Shown here: one piece after another, positions 26,291 to 36,084 of the stretch
Numbering within the stretch: position 1 is the first letter of the stretch
Layout of the letters: each line of letters begins with the position of its first letter
Assembly (NCBI RefSeq): GCF_000429785.1
Contig: NZ_AUCN01000017.1
Location: 62,001-126,000, forward strand
From: Chitinibacter tainanensis DSM 15459
Lineage (GTDB): Bacteria > Pseudomonadota > Gammaproteobacteria > Burkholderiales > Chitinibacteraceae
Direction of reading: 5' to 3'
Length of the DNA: 64,000 nucleotides
The notes under the pieces: model-generated
Databases searched by the model: none
Told to the model about the DNA's origin: nothing
What the model saw: only the letters and a program-made list of their open reading frames with translations
Position numbers and translations under genes: made by a program

Positions 26291-26336
26291 CATGGGGTGA
26301 GTATTGATTGGCTTCAACGCTTGAATTGAACTCACA

Positions 26337-26370
26337 AATAAAAAGGACTGCCGCGGCAGTCCTTTTTGTT
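26337..26370. terminator. Bidirectional intrinsic terminator between glmM and pstB
   Basis: AAAAAGGACTGCC/GGCAGTCCTTTTT, a perfect stem with runs on both sides; serves the convergent glmM and pst transcripts. Confidence 0.9.
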
Positions 26371-26393
26371 GGGGCGTTATCGCCAGTAGCTGC

Positions 26394-27161
26394 TTAGCCA
26401 AATTTACCGGTGATGTAGTCTTCGGTGGCTTTTTTGCTTGGTGCGGTAAAGATGGTATCGGTTGGACCCATTTCCACCATTTCACCCAAATACATATAAG
26501 CGGTGTAGTCAGACACGCGAGCCGCCTGTTGCATATTGTGAGTCACGATGGCGATGGTGTAGTCCTTCTTCAGCTCGTGCACCAGCTCTTCCACGCTTGC
26601 AGTTGAGATCGGGTCGAGGGCAGAAGTCGGCTCGTCCAGCAGCAATACTTCAGGTTTCACGGCAACGGCGCGGGCGATACACAAACGTTGTTGCTGACCG
26701 CCAGACAAACCCAGGCCTGATTGTTTAAGTTTGTCTTTTACTTCATTCCACAGTGCCGCTTTCGACAACGCCCACTCCACACGGTCATCCATCTCGGCTT
26801 TTGACAGCGATTCATACAGCTTCACCCCAAAGGCCACGTTGTCATAGATCGACATCGGGAATGGTGTTGGCTTTTGGAATACCATGCCGACTTTGGCGCG
26901 CAGCATGTTCAAGTCAATGCCTGAGCGCAGGATATTATCGCCGTTCAGGATGATCTCACCCTCGGCCCGCAGTTTTGGATACAGATCGTACATGCGGTTA
27001 AAGGTGCGCAGCAGCGTTGATTTACCGCAGCCTGATGGGCCGATGAAGGCGGTGACTTTGCCTTCCAGAATATCGAGGTTGATGTTCTTCAGGGCGTGGA
27101 AATTGCCGTAGTAAAAGTTCAGGTTTTTTACGGCGAGTTTTGCGTTATTTGGCTTGCTCAT
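26394..27161 (-). CDS. pstB: Phosphate ABC transporter ATPase PstB
   Basis: 255 residues with Walker [12 protein letters not shown], signature [14 protein letters not shown], Walker [14 protein letters not shown], and the H-loop [13 protein letters not shown]. PstB energises high-affinity phosphate import through PstA/PstC and takes part in Pho signalling with PhoU. It ends the pst run; phoU, usually next, is replaced here by a terminator. pstA lies 21 bp upstream. Confidence 0.97.
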   Translation of the reverse strand: MSKPNNAKLAVKNLNFYYGNFHALKNINLDILEGKVTAFIGPSGCGKSTLLRTFNRMYDLYPKLRAEGEIILNGDNILRSGIDLNMLRAKVGMVFQKPTPFPMSIYDNVAFGVKLYESLSKAEMDDRVEWALSKAALWNEVKDKLKQSGLGLSGGQQQRLCIARAVAVKPEVLLLDEPTSALDPISTASVEELVHELKKDYTIAIVTHNMQQAARVSDYTAYMYLGEMVEMGPTDTIFTAPSKKATEDYITGKFG

Positions 27162-27182
27162 GATTTCAATCCAATCTCAATA

Positions 27183-28019
27183 TTAATGTTGTTTCGGCTC
27201 ACGCAGCATTACGCGCGCAATCACATTCAGACCCAGTACAAACAAGCCAATCAGCAGCGCACCAGCCCAAGCCAGGGTATGCCAATCTTCATATGGACTC
27301 ATCGCAAACTGGAAGATCACCACTGGCAAGTTGGCCATTGGCTGATTCATGTTCGAGAAGAACTGGTTATTCAGGGCGGTGAACAGCAGTGGGGCAGTTT
27401 CACCGAGAATCCGCGCAACCGCCAGCAAGATACCGGTGGCAACACCCGCCTTGGCGGCACGCAAGGTCACAAATAGAACCATTTTCCATTGCGGGGCGCC
27501 CAAGGCATAAGCCGCTTCGCGCATGGCAGAAGGCACCAGACGCAGCATGTTTTCGGTGGTACGCAACACAACTGGAATCACCAGCAGCGACAAGGCAATA
27601 CCGCCAGCCCAACCGGAGAAGTGCTCAACTTGTGCCACATAAATCTGGAACACAAACAGACCAATTACGATGGAGGGGGCTGCCAGCAAAATATCGTTAA
27701 TAAAGCGTGTTGCCGGGGCTAACCAACCACGATCGCCGAATTCAGCCAGATAGGTACCGGCCATGATGCCAATCGGGGTACCGATCAGCACGCCGACCAG
27801 TGACATTTGCAAGCTACCCAAAATGGCATTGGCCAAACCACCGGCGCTACCTGGCGCCGGGGTAGTTTGGGTGAACAGCGCCATATTGATGCCGGGCAAG
27901 CCATTGCTAAACAGCGTATGCAGAATCCAGAACAGCCAGAACAAGCCAAAGCACATCGCAAATAAGGAAATGCCCAGACTGATGTAATTAATCAAACGAC
28001 GGCGAGTATATAAATTCAT
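27183..28019 (-). CDS. pstA: Phosphate ABC transporter permease PstA
   Basis: 278 residues, six predicted transmembrane helices, with the ABC-2-type EAA loop ([48 protein letters not shown]) that couples to PstB. With PstC it forms the phosphate channel. It lies 9 bp downstream of pstC and 21 bp upstream of pstB, one operon. Confidence 0.96.
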   Translation of the reverse strand: MNLYTRRRLINYISLGISLFAMCFGLFWLFWILHTLFSNGLPGINMALFTQTTPAPGSAGGLANAILGSLQMSLVGVLIGTPIGIMAGTYLAEFGDRGWLAPATRFINDILLAAPSIVIGLFVFQIYVAQVEHFSGWAGGIALSLLVIPVVLRTTENMLRLVPSAMREAAYALGAPQWKMVLFVTLRAAKAGVATGILLAVARILGETAPLLFTALNNQFFSNMNQPMANLPVVIFQFAMSPYEDWHTLAWAGALLIGLFVLGLNVIARVMLREPKQH

Positions 28020-28028
28020 GATGATTCC

Positions 28029-28985
28029 TTAGGAATGTGCGCCTTCACTACGTTGCAGACGCAGCAGCAGCAATTTCGAGAGCACCAGTACGATGAAGGT
28101 GATCACAAACAGCAGCAGACCCAATTCGATCAGTGAGGCGGTGTAGAGCTCACCATGGGCTTCGGTAAATTCATTCGCCAATGTGGCTGAAATGGTGGTG
28201 GCCGGGTCAAACAAGGAAGGCATCACTTGCTGCGCGTTACCAATCACGAAAGTCACGGCCATGGTTTCACCCAAGGCGCGGCCCAGGCCCAGCATTACAC
28301 CACCGACAATCCCGTTTTTGGTGTAGGGCACAACGACATTCCAAACGACTTCCCAAGTGGTAGAGCCCAAACCGTATGCCGACTCTTTCAGCATGGGTGG
28401 GACCACTTCAAATACATCGCGCATTACCGATGAAATGAAAGGAATAATCATGATGGCCAGAATCAGTGCGGCGGTAAACATGCCGATCCCCATCGGAGGG
28501 CCGGCAAACAGCTCACCAATCAGTGGCCAGTTGGCGGTGGTTTCGGTCAGCCAAGGTTGCACGTGGTCGGCAAACAGCGGAGCAAAAATAAACAGACCCC
28601 ACATCCCGTAAATAATCGATGGCACACCAGCCAGCAATTCGATTGCAATCCCGAGTGGGCGGCGCAGCCACACAGGCGCCAGCTCGGTCAGGAAGAGGGC
28701 AATACCAAAAGACAGTGGTACGGCGATCAAGAGCGCAATAAACGAAGACAGCAAGGTGCCGCGGATCGAAGGCCAGGCGCCGAATTGCTCGGTAACTGGG
28801 TTCCATTCGGTCGAAGTGATAAAGCTCAGGCCAAAAGCCTTAATGCTGGGCATGGCACCATAAATCAGCGAAATAATGATGCCGCTGAGGGTGGCCAAAA
28901 CTAGAAATGCAAAAAAACGGGTGCTGCCAACAAAAAGCGCATCTTGCAGACGCTGCATTTTCATTCGCTTGGCTTGGTCAGACAT
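28029..28985 (-). CDS. pstC: Phosphate ABC transporter permease PstC
   Basis: 318 residues, six transmembrane helices, EAA loop [51 protein letters not shown]. It pairs with PstA. The ATG at 28985 is preceded by GGAGA and starts MSDQAKRMK; the frame extends 11 codons upstream, which I reject. About 115 bp separate it from pstS, which lies upstream on the same strand. Confidence 0.95.
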   Translation of the reverse strand: MSDQAKRMKMQRLQDALFVGSTRFFAFLVLATLSGIIISLIYGAMPSIKAFGLSFITSTEWNPVTEQFGAWPSIRGTLLSSFIALLIAVPLSFGIALFLTELAPVWLRRPLGIAIELLAGVPSIIYGMWGLFIFAPLFADHVQPWLTETTANWPLIGELFAGPPMGIGMFTAALILAIMIIPFISSVMRDVFEVVPPMLKESAYGLGSTTWEVVWNVVVPYTKNGIVGGVMLGLGRALGETMAVTFVIGNAQQVMPSLFDPATTISATLANEFTEAHGELYTASLIELGLLLFVITFIVLVLSKLLLLRLQRSEGAHS

Positions 28986-29100
28986 CAAATTTCTCCACTG
29001 CAGACCACAGATAAACACCCAATAGGTGGTGGGCCTATTGGGTGTGTTGGAATTGCGCGATTGTAACGTCTAGATCACGTTTGGCAATCGGCGCAGAGGC

Positions 29101-30138
29101 TTATTTCCAAACTTTGGCGCCGCCGGCAGAGATTTGTGCGGTCCAGTTGGCTTTGATCATGTTCACAACATTGTCTGGCATCGGGATGTAATCCAGATCC
29201 AGCGCAGTTTGGTCGCCGTTAGCGTAAGCCCAGTCAAAGAATTTCAGCACTTCAGCAGCTTGTTTGCCATCAGCCTGATTTTTGTGCATCAGGATGAAGG
29301 TCGCGCCAGCGATTGGCCATGAAGTTTTGCCTGGAGCGTTAGTCAGAACCAAGAACATGCCTGGTGCTGCCTTCCAATCCGCGCCAGCTGCGGCTGCTTT
29401 GAAGTTGTCTTCAGATGGCTCTACATAAGTGCCAGTGCTGTTTTGCAGTTGGGTGTGAATCAGTTTGTTTTGTTTGGCATAAGCAAACTCAACGTAGCCG
29501 ATTGAGCCTTTGATACGTTGTACGTAGTTTGCAACGCCTTCGTTACCTTTACCGCCCACACCAGTCGCCCACTGAACGGCAGTGTTGGCACCTACTTTTT
29601 CTTTCCACTCTGGCGATACTTTGCTCAGGTAGTCGGTGAACAGGAAGGTAGTGCCTGAACCATCAGAACGACGTACAACGGTGATGTTTTGGTCTGGCAG
29701 CGCCACTCCTGGGTTCAGCGCAGTTAGAGCAGGGTCATTCCATTTTTTGATTTTGCCCAAGTAGATGTCGGCCAGAACTTGGCTGCTCAGCTTCACTTGG
29801 CCTGGTTTGATACCTGGTACGTTGATGACCGGTACAACACCGCCCACCACGGTTGGGAACTGCAGCAGGCCGGCTTTTTCCAGTTCTTCTGGTTTCAGTG
29901 GCATGTCAGATGCACCGAAATCGACGGTTTTGGCTTGAATCTGTTTGATACCACCGCCAGAGCCGATGGATTGGTAGTTCAGGCCAACACCAGTTTTAGC
30001 TTTGTATTGCTCAGCCCATTTGGCATACAGCGGATATGGGAAAGTCGCGCCGGCACCGGTGATGTCGCCAGCGATTGCGTGGGTGAACAAACCAGCGAGC
30101 AGGCCAGCACTAACGATCAGTTTACGAGCTAAAGTCAT
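29101..30138 (-). CDS. pstS: Periplasmic phosphate-binding protein PstS
   Basis: 345 residues: signal peptide (LARKLIVSAGLLAGLFTHAIA), then the type II binding fold beginning DITGAGATFPYPLYAKWAEQYK, with phosphate ligands in IGSGGGIKQI, DFGASDMPL and RRSDGSGTTFLFTDYL. It captures phosphate for PstCAB. It heads the operon on the minus strand; a Pho-box-like site lies about 70 bp upstream of its ATG. Confidence 0.97.
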   Translation of the reverse strand: MTLARKLIVSAGLLAGLFTHAIAGDITGAGATFPYPLYAKWAEQYKAKTGVGLNYQSIGSGGGIKQIQAKTVDFGASDMPLKPEELEKAGLLQFPTVVGGVVPVINVPGIKPGQVKLSSQVLADIYLGKIKKWNDPALTALNPGVALPDQNITVVRRSDGSGTTFLFTDYLSKVSPEWKEKVGANTAVQWATGVGGKGNEGVANYVQRIKGSIGYVEFAYAKQNKLIHTQLQNSTGTYVEPSEDNFKAAAAGADWKAAPGMFLVLTNAPGKTSWPIAGATFILMHKNQADGKQAAEVLKFFDWAYANGDQTALDLDYIPMPDNVVNMIKANWTAQISAGGAKVWK

Positions 30139-30189
30139 GCTAATTAATCTCCAGAGCGGAAAGAGGTATCAGTTGATTCGATGGGTCGC

Positions 30190-30223
30190 ATCTTAGTCGG
30201 TCAATGTTTCCAAAATATTACAA
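30190..30223 (-). promoter_or_regulatory. Possible Pho box and -10 of pstS
   Basis: On the minus strand two 7-mers 11 bp apart (TTGTAAT, TGGAAAC; 30206-30223) resemble the CTGTCAT/CTGTAAC Pho-box units, and TAAGAT (30190-30195) lies 10 bp downstream, as in PhoB-activated promoters. The second unit matches poorly, so this is tentative. Confidence 0.35.
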
Positions 30224-30261
30224 ATATTCCAGTGGGCGTCGAAGCTAGGGGAATTCTCGGT

Positions 30262-30290
30262 TTGACGGGGTAGGGGGGGGTTGTTACCAT
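30262..30290 (+). promoter_or_regulatory. Predicted promoter of tpiA
   Basis: TTGACG (30262-30267), 17-bp spacer containing a run of eight G, TACCAT (30285-30290): 5/6 and 4/6 consensus matches. The ATG of tpiA is 30 bp downstream. Confidence 0.5.
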
Positions 30291-30319
30291 GCCCCATCAT
30301 CAGGTTTCGGGAGTAAACC

Positions 30320-31030
30320 ATGGCCCAGCAAATGGTCATTGGGAATTGGAAACTGCATGGCAGTATTGGTCAGATCAAGACGGTGCTCGGTGACGTGGCG
30401 CAGGCGGGGTTAGGGCCAAATGTTGGGGTGTGTGTGCCTGCCCCTTACATCATGCTGGCCAAGCAGATCTTGCAACATACCCGGGTGCAGTGTGGCGCTC
30501 AAGACGTTAGCCAGTACCACATTGGGCCATATACCGGTGAGGTGTCGTCTGGCATGCTGGCCGACGTGGGTTGCGAAATGGTGATTGTGGGTCATTCTGA
30601 ACGCCGCCGCTTGTTTGGCGAAACAACCGAGCAGGCTGGCGTGAAGCTGCGCTCTGCGCTTGATGCAGGTTTGTTTGGTGTGTATTGCGTGGGCGAGTCG
30701 GCGGAAGAACGCCGGCAAGGTATGGCTGAGAAAGTGGTGGCGGCGCAGCTTGAAGTGGTGCGTGGCTTGCCGATTGGCTTGTTTGCGGTGGCGTACGAGC
30801 CGTCGTGGGCGGTGGGGAGTGGGGTGGTGGCCTCGGGTGAGCAGATCTCACCGATGCACCAGCTGATTAAATCCCAGCTCGATAGCCGAGTGAAGGTGTT
30901 GTATGGCGGTAGCGTGAAGTCAAATAATGCTGCTGAAATATTAGGGTTTAACCATGTTGACGGAGTGTTGGTGGGTGGTGCAGCACTTTCGGCGTTTGAG
31001 TTCCTGGCAATTTGCCAAGCCGCACGCTGA
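30320..31030 (+). CDS. tpiA: Triosephosphate isomerase
   Basis: 236 residues with the catalytic trio: Lys in GNWKLHG, His in VGHSERRRLFGE, and Glu in AYEPSWAVGSG, then LYGGSVKSNNAAE and VDGVLVGGAALS for phosphate binding. It interconverts dihydroxyacetone phosphate and glyceraldehyde-3-phosphate. It is about 15 residues shorter than typical enzymes, mainly in the helix before the YGGSV strand, and the usual WKMNG is WKLHG. The order tpiA-secG-nuoA is conserved in Beta- and Gammaproteobacteria. Confidence 0.95.
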   Translation: MAQQMVIGNWKLHGSIGQIKTVLGDVAQAGLGPNVGVCVPAPYIMLAKQILQHTRVQCGAQDVSQYHIGPYTGEVSSGMLADVGCEMVIVGHSERRRLFGETTEQAGVKLRSALDAGLFGVYCVGESAEERRQGMAEKVVAAQLEVVRGLPIGLFAVAYEPSWAVGSGVVASGEQISPMHQLIKSQLDSRVKVLYGGSVKSNNAAEILGFNHVDGVLVGGAALSAFEFLAICQAAR

Positions 31031-31065
31031 TTGGTACAATTCACGCCGCCAAGGGAATGGAAAAA

Positions 31066-31404
31066 ATGAATTTTATTACGAGTTTGGTTTTGATCGTTAA
31101 CGTGATTTCAGCGTTGGCGGTAATCGTTTTGGTGCTGTTGCAGCACGGCAAAGGCGCCGATATGGGCGCTGCGTTCGGTTCTGGTTCTGCGGGTAGTGTG
31201 TTTGGTGCAGCAGGTTCGGCGAACTTTTTGAGCCGTTCTACTGCAGTGGCCGCTGCATGCTTTTTTGTGACCTGCATGGGTCTGGTGCTGCTGACTGCGC
31301 CTAAGTCAGCCAAAAATGATCTCGGCGTAATGTCAGGTGCGGCGCCAGCTGCTGCCGCCTCTGCGCCAGCTTCTGCACCCGCTTCGCAAAAGATTCCTGA
31401 CTAA
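31066..31404 (+). CDS. secG: Protein translocase subunit SecG
   Basis: 112 residues: two transmembrane helices (FITSLVLIVNVISALAVIVLVLLQ and FLSRSTAVAAACFFVTCMGLVLL) joined by the conserved KGADMGAAFGSGSAGSVFGAAGSANFLS loop, then an Ala/Ser/Pro tail. It assists SecYE-SecA translocation. I prefer the ATG at 31066 (AAGGGA nine bases upstream) to one at 31057 that abuts the SD. The tRNA-Leu gene that often follows secG in E. coli relatives is absent here. Confidence 0.93.
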   Translation: MNFITSLVLIVNVISALAVIVLVLLQHGKGADMGAAFGSGSAGSVFGAAGSANFLSRSTAVAAACFFVTCMGLVLLTAPKSAKNDLGVMSGAAPAAAASAPASAPASQKIPD

Positions 31405-31457
31405 TCGGTATTGGCCGGTTGGAACGCAGCGTGCTGAAGCTGCGGCAGTGAATATAG

Positions 31458-31490
31458 CTAAGCCACCGCCAAGGTGGTTTAGTTATTTAT
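31458..31490 (+). terminator. Terminator-like hairpin after secG
   Basis: CTAAGCCACC/GGTGGTTTAG, 10 bp including one G-U, loop GCCAA, followed by TTATTTAT. The downstream T-tract is broken, so it may be moderate. A second dyad AGCAGT/ACTGCT (31497-31515) lies between it and nuoA. No confident nuo promoter was found in 31491-31554. Confidence 0.6.
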
Positions 31491-31554
31491 AAAAAAAGCA
31501 GTATTAATAACTGCTATTCTGTCTTTTTGTATTACTTCTGAACTGGGGATTTTC

Positions 31555-31923
31555 ATGCTGCAAGACTACTTCCCCATCCTGCTGTTCTTGGTAGTCGGTT
31601 TGCTGGTCGGGGTTGCCCCGCTGCTGCTGGGTGCTGGGGTCGGTAAGGTCTTGGGAACGGTTCGGCCAGACTCGGCAAAATTATCACCTTACGAATGTGG
31701 TTTCGAAGCATTCGAAGATGCGCGTATGCAGTTCGATGTGCGCTACTACTTGGTGGCAATTCTTTTCATTCTGTTCGATTTGGAAGTTGCGTTTTTGGTT
31801 CCTTGGGCCGTGGTGCTGAAAGAGCTGGGGATGTTCGGCTTTGTTTCCATGATGATCTTCCTGGCCATTCTGGTGGTCGGCTTCGTCTACGAATGGATGA
31901 AGGGTGCGCTGGAGTGGGAGTAA
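31555..31923 (+). CDS. nuoA: NADH-quinone oxidoreductase subunit A
   Basis: 122 residues, three transmembrane helices. The conserved loop [38 protein letters not shown] carries the acidic residues used in proton pumping. It is the first of the contiguous 14-gene Complex I operon, in the same order as in most Proteobacteria and with nuoC and nuoD as separate genes. Confidence 0.97.
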   Translation: MLQDYFPILLFLVVGLLVGVAPLLLGAGVGKVLGTVRPDSAKLSPYECGFEAFEDARMQFDVRYYLVAILFILFDLEVAFLVPWAVVLKELGMFGFVSMMIFLAILVVGFVYEWMKGALEWE

Positions 31924-31927
31924 AATA

Positions 31928-32404
31928 ATGGAAGCTCAAAGTCTCGAAAAAGGATTTGTGACGACGACCGTTGATGCTGTCATCAACTGGACGCGTACAG
32001 GTTCATTGTGGCCAATGACCTTCGGTCTGGCCTGTTGTGCGGTTGAAATGATGCATGCGGGTGCTGCCCGTTATGATCTGGACCGCTTTGGGATGGTGTT
32101 TCGTCCCTCTCCACGTCAATCAGATTTGATGATTGTGGCGGGTACCCTCTGTAATAAGATGGCGCCTGCATTGCGCAAAGTTTACGATCAGATGCCTGAG
32201 CCACGTTGGGCGATCTCGATGGGCTCCTGTGCGAATGGTGGTGGTTACTACCATTATTCCTATTCGGTGGTGCGCGGCTGTGATCGCATTGTGCCGATCG
32301 ATATCTATGTGCCGGGCTGTCCTCCGACGGCTGAAGCGCTGTTGTACGGTTTGATCCAGTTGCAAAACAAGATCAAGCGTACCAACTCTATTGCGCGCTC
32401 GTGA
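31928..32404 (+). CDS. nuoB: NADH-quinone oxidoreductase subunit B
   Basis: 158 residues carrying ligands of cluster N2: Cys-Cys in [12 protein letters not shown], Cys in [14 protein letters not shown] and Cys in [15 protein letters not shown]2 passes electrons to quinone. The ATG at 31928 lies 4 bp after nuoA stop; a longer frame is rejected. Confidence 0.97.
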   Translation: MEAQSLEKGFVTTTVDAVINWTRTGSLWPMTFGLACCAVEMMHAGAARYDLDRFGMVFRPSPRQSDLMIVAGTLCNKMAPALRKVYDQMPEPRWAISMGSCANGGGYYHYSYSVVRGCDRIVPIDIYVPGCPPTAEALLYGLIQLQNKIKRTNSIARS

Positions 32405-32411
32405 GGTGGTC

Positions 32412-33011
32412 ATGGCCAATAAACTTGAAGTTTTACAAACCGCACTGACGACCATTCTGGGTGAAGACAAAATTCAAAGCCTGAAACAGGCATTGAACGA
32501 AGTTACTCTCGAAGTCCCTGCTGCGCATTGGGCAGAAGTTGCGCTCACCTTGCGTGATCATCCTGAGCTGCGCTTTGAGCAGTTGGTAGATGCCTGTGGC
32601 ATGGATTACAGCGATTACCAAGAGGGTGCTTGGACAGGCTTGCGCTTCGCCGTGGTCTATCATCTGCTGTCTTTCACGCACAATGTGCGTCTGCGGGTAC
32701 GCGTATTCTGTGCGGATGATTCATTCCCGCTGATTAACTCGGTGGTAGATGTTTGGCCGGCAATCAACTGGTTTGAGCGTGAAGCTTTTGACCTGTTTGG
32801 TATTGTCTTCCAAGGGCATCCAGATCTGCGCCGTATCCTGACCGACTATGGCTTTGTGGGTCATCCATTCCGCAAAGATTTCCCGGTGTCTGGTTATGTA
32901 GAAATGCGTTATGACCCTGAGCAGGCGCGTGTTGTTTATCAGCCAGTAACGATTGAGCCGCGCGAGATTACTCCGCGTATCATCCGTGAGGAGAACTACG
33001 GTGGCTGCTGA
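32412..33011 (+). CDS. nuoC: NADH-quinone oxidoreductase subunit C
   Basis: 199 residues. The Complex I 30-kDa signature [22 protein letters not shown] is present as [20 protein letters not shown], followed by [22 protein letters not shown]. It is a peripheral-arm subunit. It starts 7 bp after nuoB and its last three codons overlap the nuoD start. Confidence 0.97.
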   Translation: MANKLEVLQTALTTILGEDKIQSLKQALNEVTLEVPAAHWAEVALTLRDHPELRFEQLVDACGMDYSDYQEGAWTGLRFAVVYHLLSFTHNVRLRVRVFCADDSFPLINSVVDVWPAINWFEREAFDLFGIVFQGHPDLRRILTDYGFVGHPFRKDFPVSGYVEMRYDPEQARVVYQPVTIEPREITPRIIREENYGGC

Positions 33012-34257
33012 AATCCGTAATTACACGCTAAACTTTGGTCCTCAGCACCCGGCTGCACACGGCGTATTGCGCTTGGTGTTAGAGCTGGATGGTGAGGTCG
33101 TTGAGCGTGCTGACCCGCATATTGGCCTGTTGCATCGTGCAACTGAAAAACTGGCCGAAAGCAAAACCTTTATCCAGTCGTTGCCTTATATGGACCGTCT
33201 CGACTATGTGTCGATGATGTCCAATGAGCATGCTTACTGCATGGCCATTGAAAAGCTGCTGGGGCTTGAAGTGCCGCTACGTGCACAGTACATCCGAGTG
33301 ATGTTCGATGAAATCACGCGGATTTTGAACCACCTGATGTGGGTGGGCGCACACGGTCTGGACTGTGGGGCGATGACGATCTTCCTGTATGCTTTCCGTG
33401 AGCGCGAAGATTTGATGGACTGCTATGAAGCAGTTTCCGGTGCCCGGATGCACGCGGCCTATTATCGTCCTGGTGGCGTTTACCGCGATCTGCCGGATGA
33501 AATGCCGCAATATCAGGCTTCGAAAGTGCGTAATGCCAAAGCGATTGAAGAGCTGAACAAGAACCGTCAGGGCAGTATGCTCGACTTCTTGGAAGACTTC
33601 ACTAATCGTTTCCCTACCTATGTTGATGAATATGAAACCCTGCTGACCGATAACCGGATCTGGAAACAGCGTACCGTAGGTATCGGTGTGGTTGATGCAG
33701 ATCGTGCGAAAGCTTTGGGCTTTAGTGGTGCGATGTTGCGTGGTTCTGGTGTTGAGTGGGATCTGCGTAAAACCCAGCCGTATGAAGTATACGACCAGCT
33801 GGACTTTGATATCCCTGTGGGTAAAACCGGTGACTGTTATGATCGGTATCTGGTGCGTATTGAAGAAATGCGCCAATCAAACCGGATTATTAAGCAGTGT
33901 ATCGCATGGCTGCGGGCCAACCCAGGCCCAGTCATTACCGACAACCATAAAGTGGCGCCACCATCGCGTGAAGCGATGAAAGCCAATATGGAAGAACTGA
34001 TTCACCACTTTAAGCTGTTCACCGAAGGGATGCATGTTCCAGAAGGTGAGGCCTATGCCGCAGTAGAGCATCCGAAGGGTGAGTTTGGTATTTATCTGGT
34101 GTCGGATGGTGCCAATAAGCCATATCGCCTGAAAATTCGTGCTCCCGGCTATGTGCACTTGTCTGCGCTGGATGAAATGGCTCGTGGTCATATGATTTCC
34201 GACGTGGTGGCCATTATCGGTACACAAGATATCGTATTTGGGGAGATTGACCGCTAA
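33001..34257 (+). CDS. nuoD: NADH-quinone oxidoreductase subunit D
   Basis: 418 residues of the 49-kDa (NiFe-hydrogenase-like) family: [20 protein letters not shown] at the N-terminus with the His that lies in the quinone pocket, [14 protein letters not shown], and the C-terminal [18 protein letters not shown]. Initiation is at GTG 33001 with GAGGAG upstream, overlapping the end of nuoC. Its stop overlaps the nuoE ATG by one base. Confidence 0.97.
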   Translation: MAAEIRNYTLNFGPQHPAAHGVLRLVLELDGEVVERADPHIGLLHRATEKLAESKTFIQSLPYMDRLDYVSMMSNEHAYCMAIEKLLGLEVPLRAQYIRVMFDEITRILNHLMWVGAHGLDCGAMTIFLYAFREREDLMDCYEAVSGARMHAAYYRPGGVYRDLPDEMPQYQASKVRNAKAIEELNKNRQGSMLDFLEDFTNRFPTYVDEYETLLTDNRIWKQRTVGIGVVDADRAKALGFSGAMLRGSGVEWDLRKTQPYEVYDQLDFDIPVGKTGDCYDRYLVRIEEMRQSNRIIKQCIAWLRANPGPVITDNHKVAPPSREAMKANMEELIHHFKLFTEGMHVPEGEAYAAVEHPKGEFGIYLVSDGANKPYRLKIRAPGYVHLSALDEMARGHMISDVVAIIGTQDIVFGEIDR

Positions 34258-34745
34258 TGTCACTAACCAATCTTCTGTCTGCTGAGTCGATTCAGCAAAT
34301 TGATCGCGAAGTGGCCAAATATCCGGCCGAACAATCTCGTTCGGCAGTGATGGGGGCTTTGCGCATCGCGCAAACAGAAAAACGCTTTCTGACCAACGAG
34401 TTGATTGAAGCGGTTGCACTGTATTTGAATATCGCGCCGATGGCAGCGTATGAAGTAGCAACCTTCTACAACATGTATGACATGAAACCAGTTGGTAAAT
34501 ACAAACTGACCGTTTGTACCAATTTGCCCTGTGCTCTGTCGGGCGGTTACACCACTGCCGACTATCTGAAGCAGAAACTGGGTATCGGTTTCAATGAAAC
34601 AACTGCAGATGGCAAATTCACGCTGAAAGAAGGCGAATGCATGGGCGCCTGTGGTTATGCACCAGTAATGCTGGTGAACAATCACAGCATGTGTAACCAC
34701 ATGACGCCAGAAGCAATTGATAAAAAACTGGCGGAGCTTGAATAA
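34257..34745 (+). CDS. nuoE: NADH-quinone oxidoreductase subunit E
   Basis: 162 residues with a thioredoxin-fold 2Fe-2S ferredoxin domain: ligands in [12 protein letters not shown] (Cys-x4-Cys) and [13 protein letters not shown] (Cys-x3-Cys), cluster N1a. Its start and stop overlap nuoD and nuoF by one base (TAATG), implying coupled translation. Confidence 0.97.
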   Translation: MSLTNLLSAESIQQIDREVAKYPAEQSRSAVMGALRIAQTEKRFLTNELIEAVALYLNIAPMAAYEVATFYNMYDMKPVGKYKLTVCTNLPCALSGGYTTADYLKQKLGIGFNETTADGKFTLKEGECMGACGYAPVMLVNNHSMCNHMTPEAIDKKLAELE

Positions 34746-36031
34746 TGACCGTCTATGTAAAAGGTGTCGTATTCGGCGATGTGGATTTTGATAATCCCGA
34801 TTGCTGGCGACTCGAAGAGTATGTAAAACGCGGCGGTTATGCGGCGCTGAAAAAAATCATCAACGAGAAAATCTCGCAAGATGACATCATTGCCGAAATG
34901 AAGACCTCAAGCTTGCGTGGCCGTGGTGGTGCAGGTTTCCCGACGGGCCTGAAATGGTCTTTCATGCCGCGTAGTTTTCCAGGTCAGAAATATCTGGTCT
35001 GTAATACCGACGAAGGCGAACCAGGTACTTTTAAAGACCTTGATATCATTGTGTACAACCCGCACGCCTTGATCGAAGGCATGATCATCGGCGGTTATGC
35101 GATGGGTATTACCGTAGGATATAACTACATCCACGGTGAAGTCTTTGAGGCTTATCAACGATTCGAAGAAGCGCTTGAAGAAGCCCGTGCTGCCGGCTTC
35201 TTGGGTGACAATATCCTTGGTTCGGATTTTAGCTTCCAACTGCATGCCCACCATGGCTATGGCGCCTACATCTGCGGCGAAGAAACTGCGCTGTTGGAAT
35301 CACTGGAAGGTAAAAAAGGCCAACCACGCTTTAAGCCACCATTCCCAGCATCATTTGGTTTGTATGGCAAACCTACCACGATTAATAACACCGAGACCTT
35401 TGCTTCGGTGCCATACATCGTACGTGAAGGTGGTCAGAAATTCCTAGAGTTGGGCAAGCCAAATAATGGCGGGACCAAGCTATTTTCTGTTTCAGGCCAT
35501 GTAAACCGCCCTGGCAACTATGAAATTCCGCTGGGTACACCATTTGCCGATTTGTTGGAAATGTGTGGTGGGATGCGTGATGGCAAAAAACTGAAAGCGG
35601 TGATCCCCGGTGGTTCGTCTGCGCCAGTATTGCCAGCCGATATCATGATGCAATGTACGATGGATTACGACTCGATCGCCAAAGCCGGCTCAATGCTCGG
35701 TTCAGGTGCCGTGATCGTGATGGATGAAACCGTGAGCATGGTTAGTGCGCTGGAGCGTCTGTCGTACTTCTATCACGAAGAGTCATGCGGCCAATGTACG
35801 CCATGCCGTGAAGGTACTGGTTGGCTGTATCGCGTTGTGCACCGGATTGCGAAGGGTGAAGGTCGCCCTGAAGATCTGGATTTGCTGTCACGCGTAGGGG
35901 ACAACATTGCCGGGCGCACCATTTGTGCGCTGGGTGATGCTGCGGTATTCCCTGTACGTGGCATGTTGAAGCACTTCCGCCATGAATTCGAAGATCTGAT
36001 TAAAGACGCACAAACAGCTAAGCCGCTGTAA
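34745..36031 (+). CDS. nuoF: NADH-quinone oxidoreductase subunit F
   Basis: 428 residues, the NADH-binding and FMN subunit. The nucleotide region [16 protein letters not shown] and [13 protein letters not shown] is followed by [17 protein letters not shown], and the N3 4Fe-4S ligands are in [11 protein letters not shown] near residue 346 plus a later Cys (TICALGD). It passes hydride electrons from NADH to the cluster chain. About 53 bp separate it from nuoG. Confidence 0.98.
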   Translation: MTVYVKGVVFGDVDFDNPDCWRLEEYVKRGGYAALKKIINEKISQDDIIAEMKTSSLRGRGGAGFPTGLKWSFMPRSFPGQKYLVCNTDEGEPGTFKDLDIIVYNPHALIEGMIIGGYAMGITVGYNYIHGEVFEAYQRFEEALEEARAAGFLGDNILGSDFSFQLHAHHGYGAYICGEETALLESLEGKKGQPRFKPPFPASFGLYGKPTTINNTETFASVPYIVREGGQKFLELGKPNNGGTKLFSVSGHVNRPGNYEIPLGTPFADLLEMCGGMRDGKKLKAVIPGGSSAPVLPADIMMQCTMDYDSIAKAGSMLGSGAVIVMDETVSMVSALERLSYFYHEESCGQCTPCREGTGWLYRVVHRIAKGEGRPEDLDLLSRVGDNIAGRTICALGDAAVFPVRGMLKHFRHEFEDLIKDAQTAKPL

Positions 36032-36084
36032 GTGATCAAGATCCGGATTTTCTTTTGAATTATTGCCTTTGAATCGAGTCGAGC

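Noticed and set aside
31405-31554. tRNA-Leu gene downstream of secG, as in E. coli
   Set aside because: No cloverleaf can be drawn here; only two short dyads are present.
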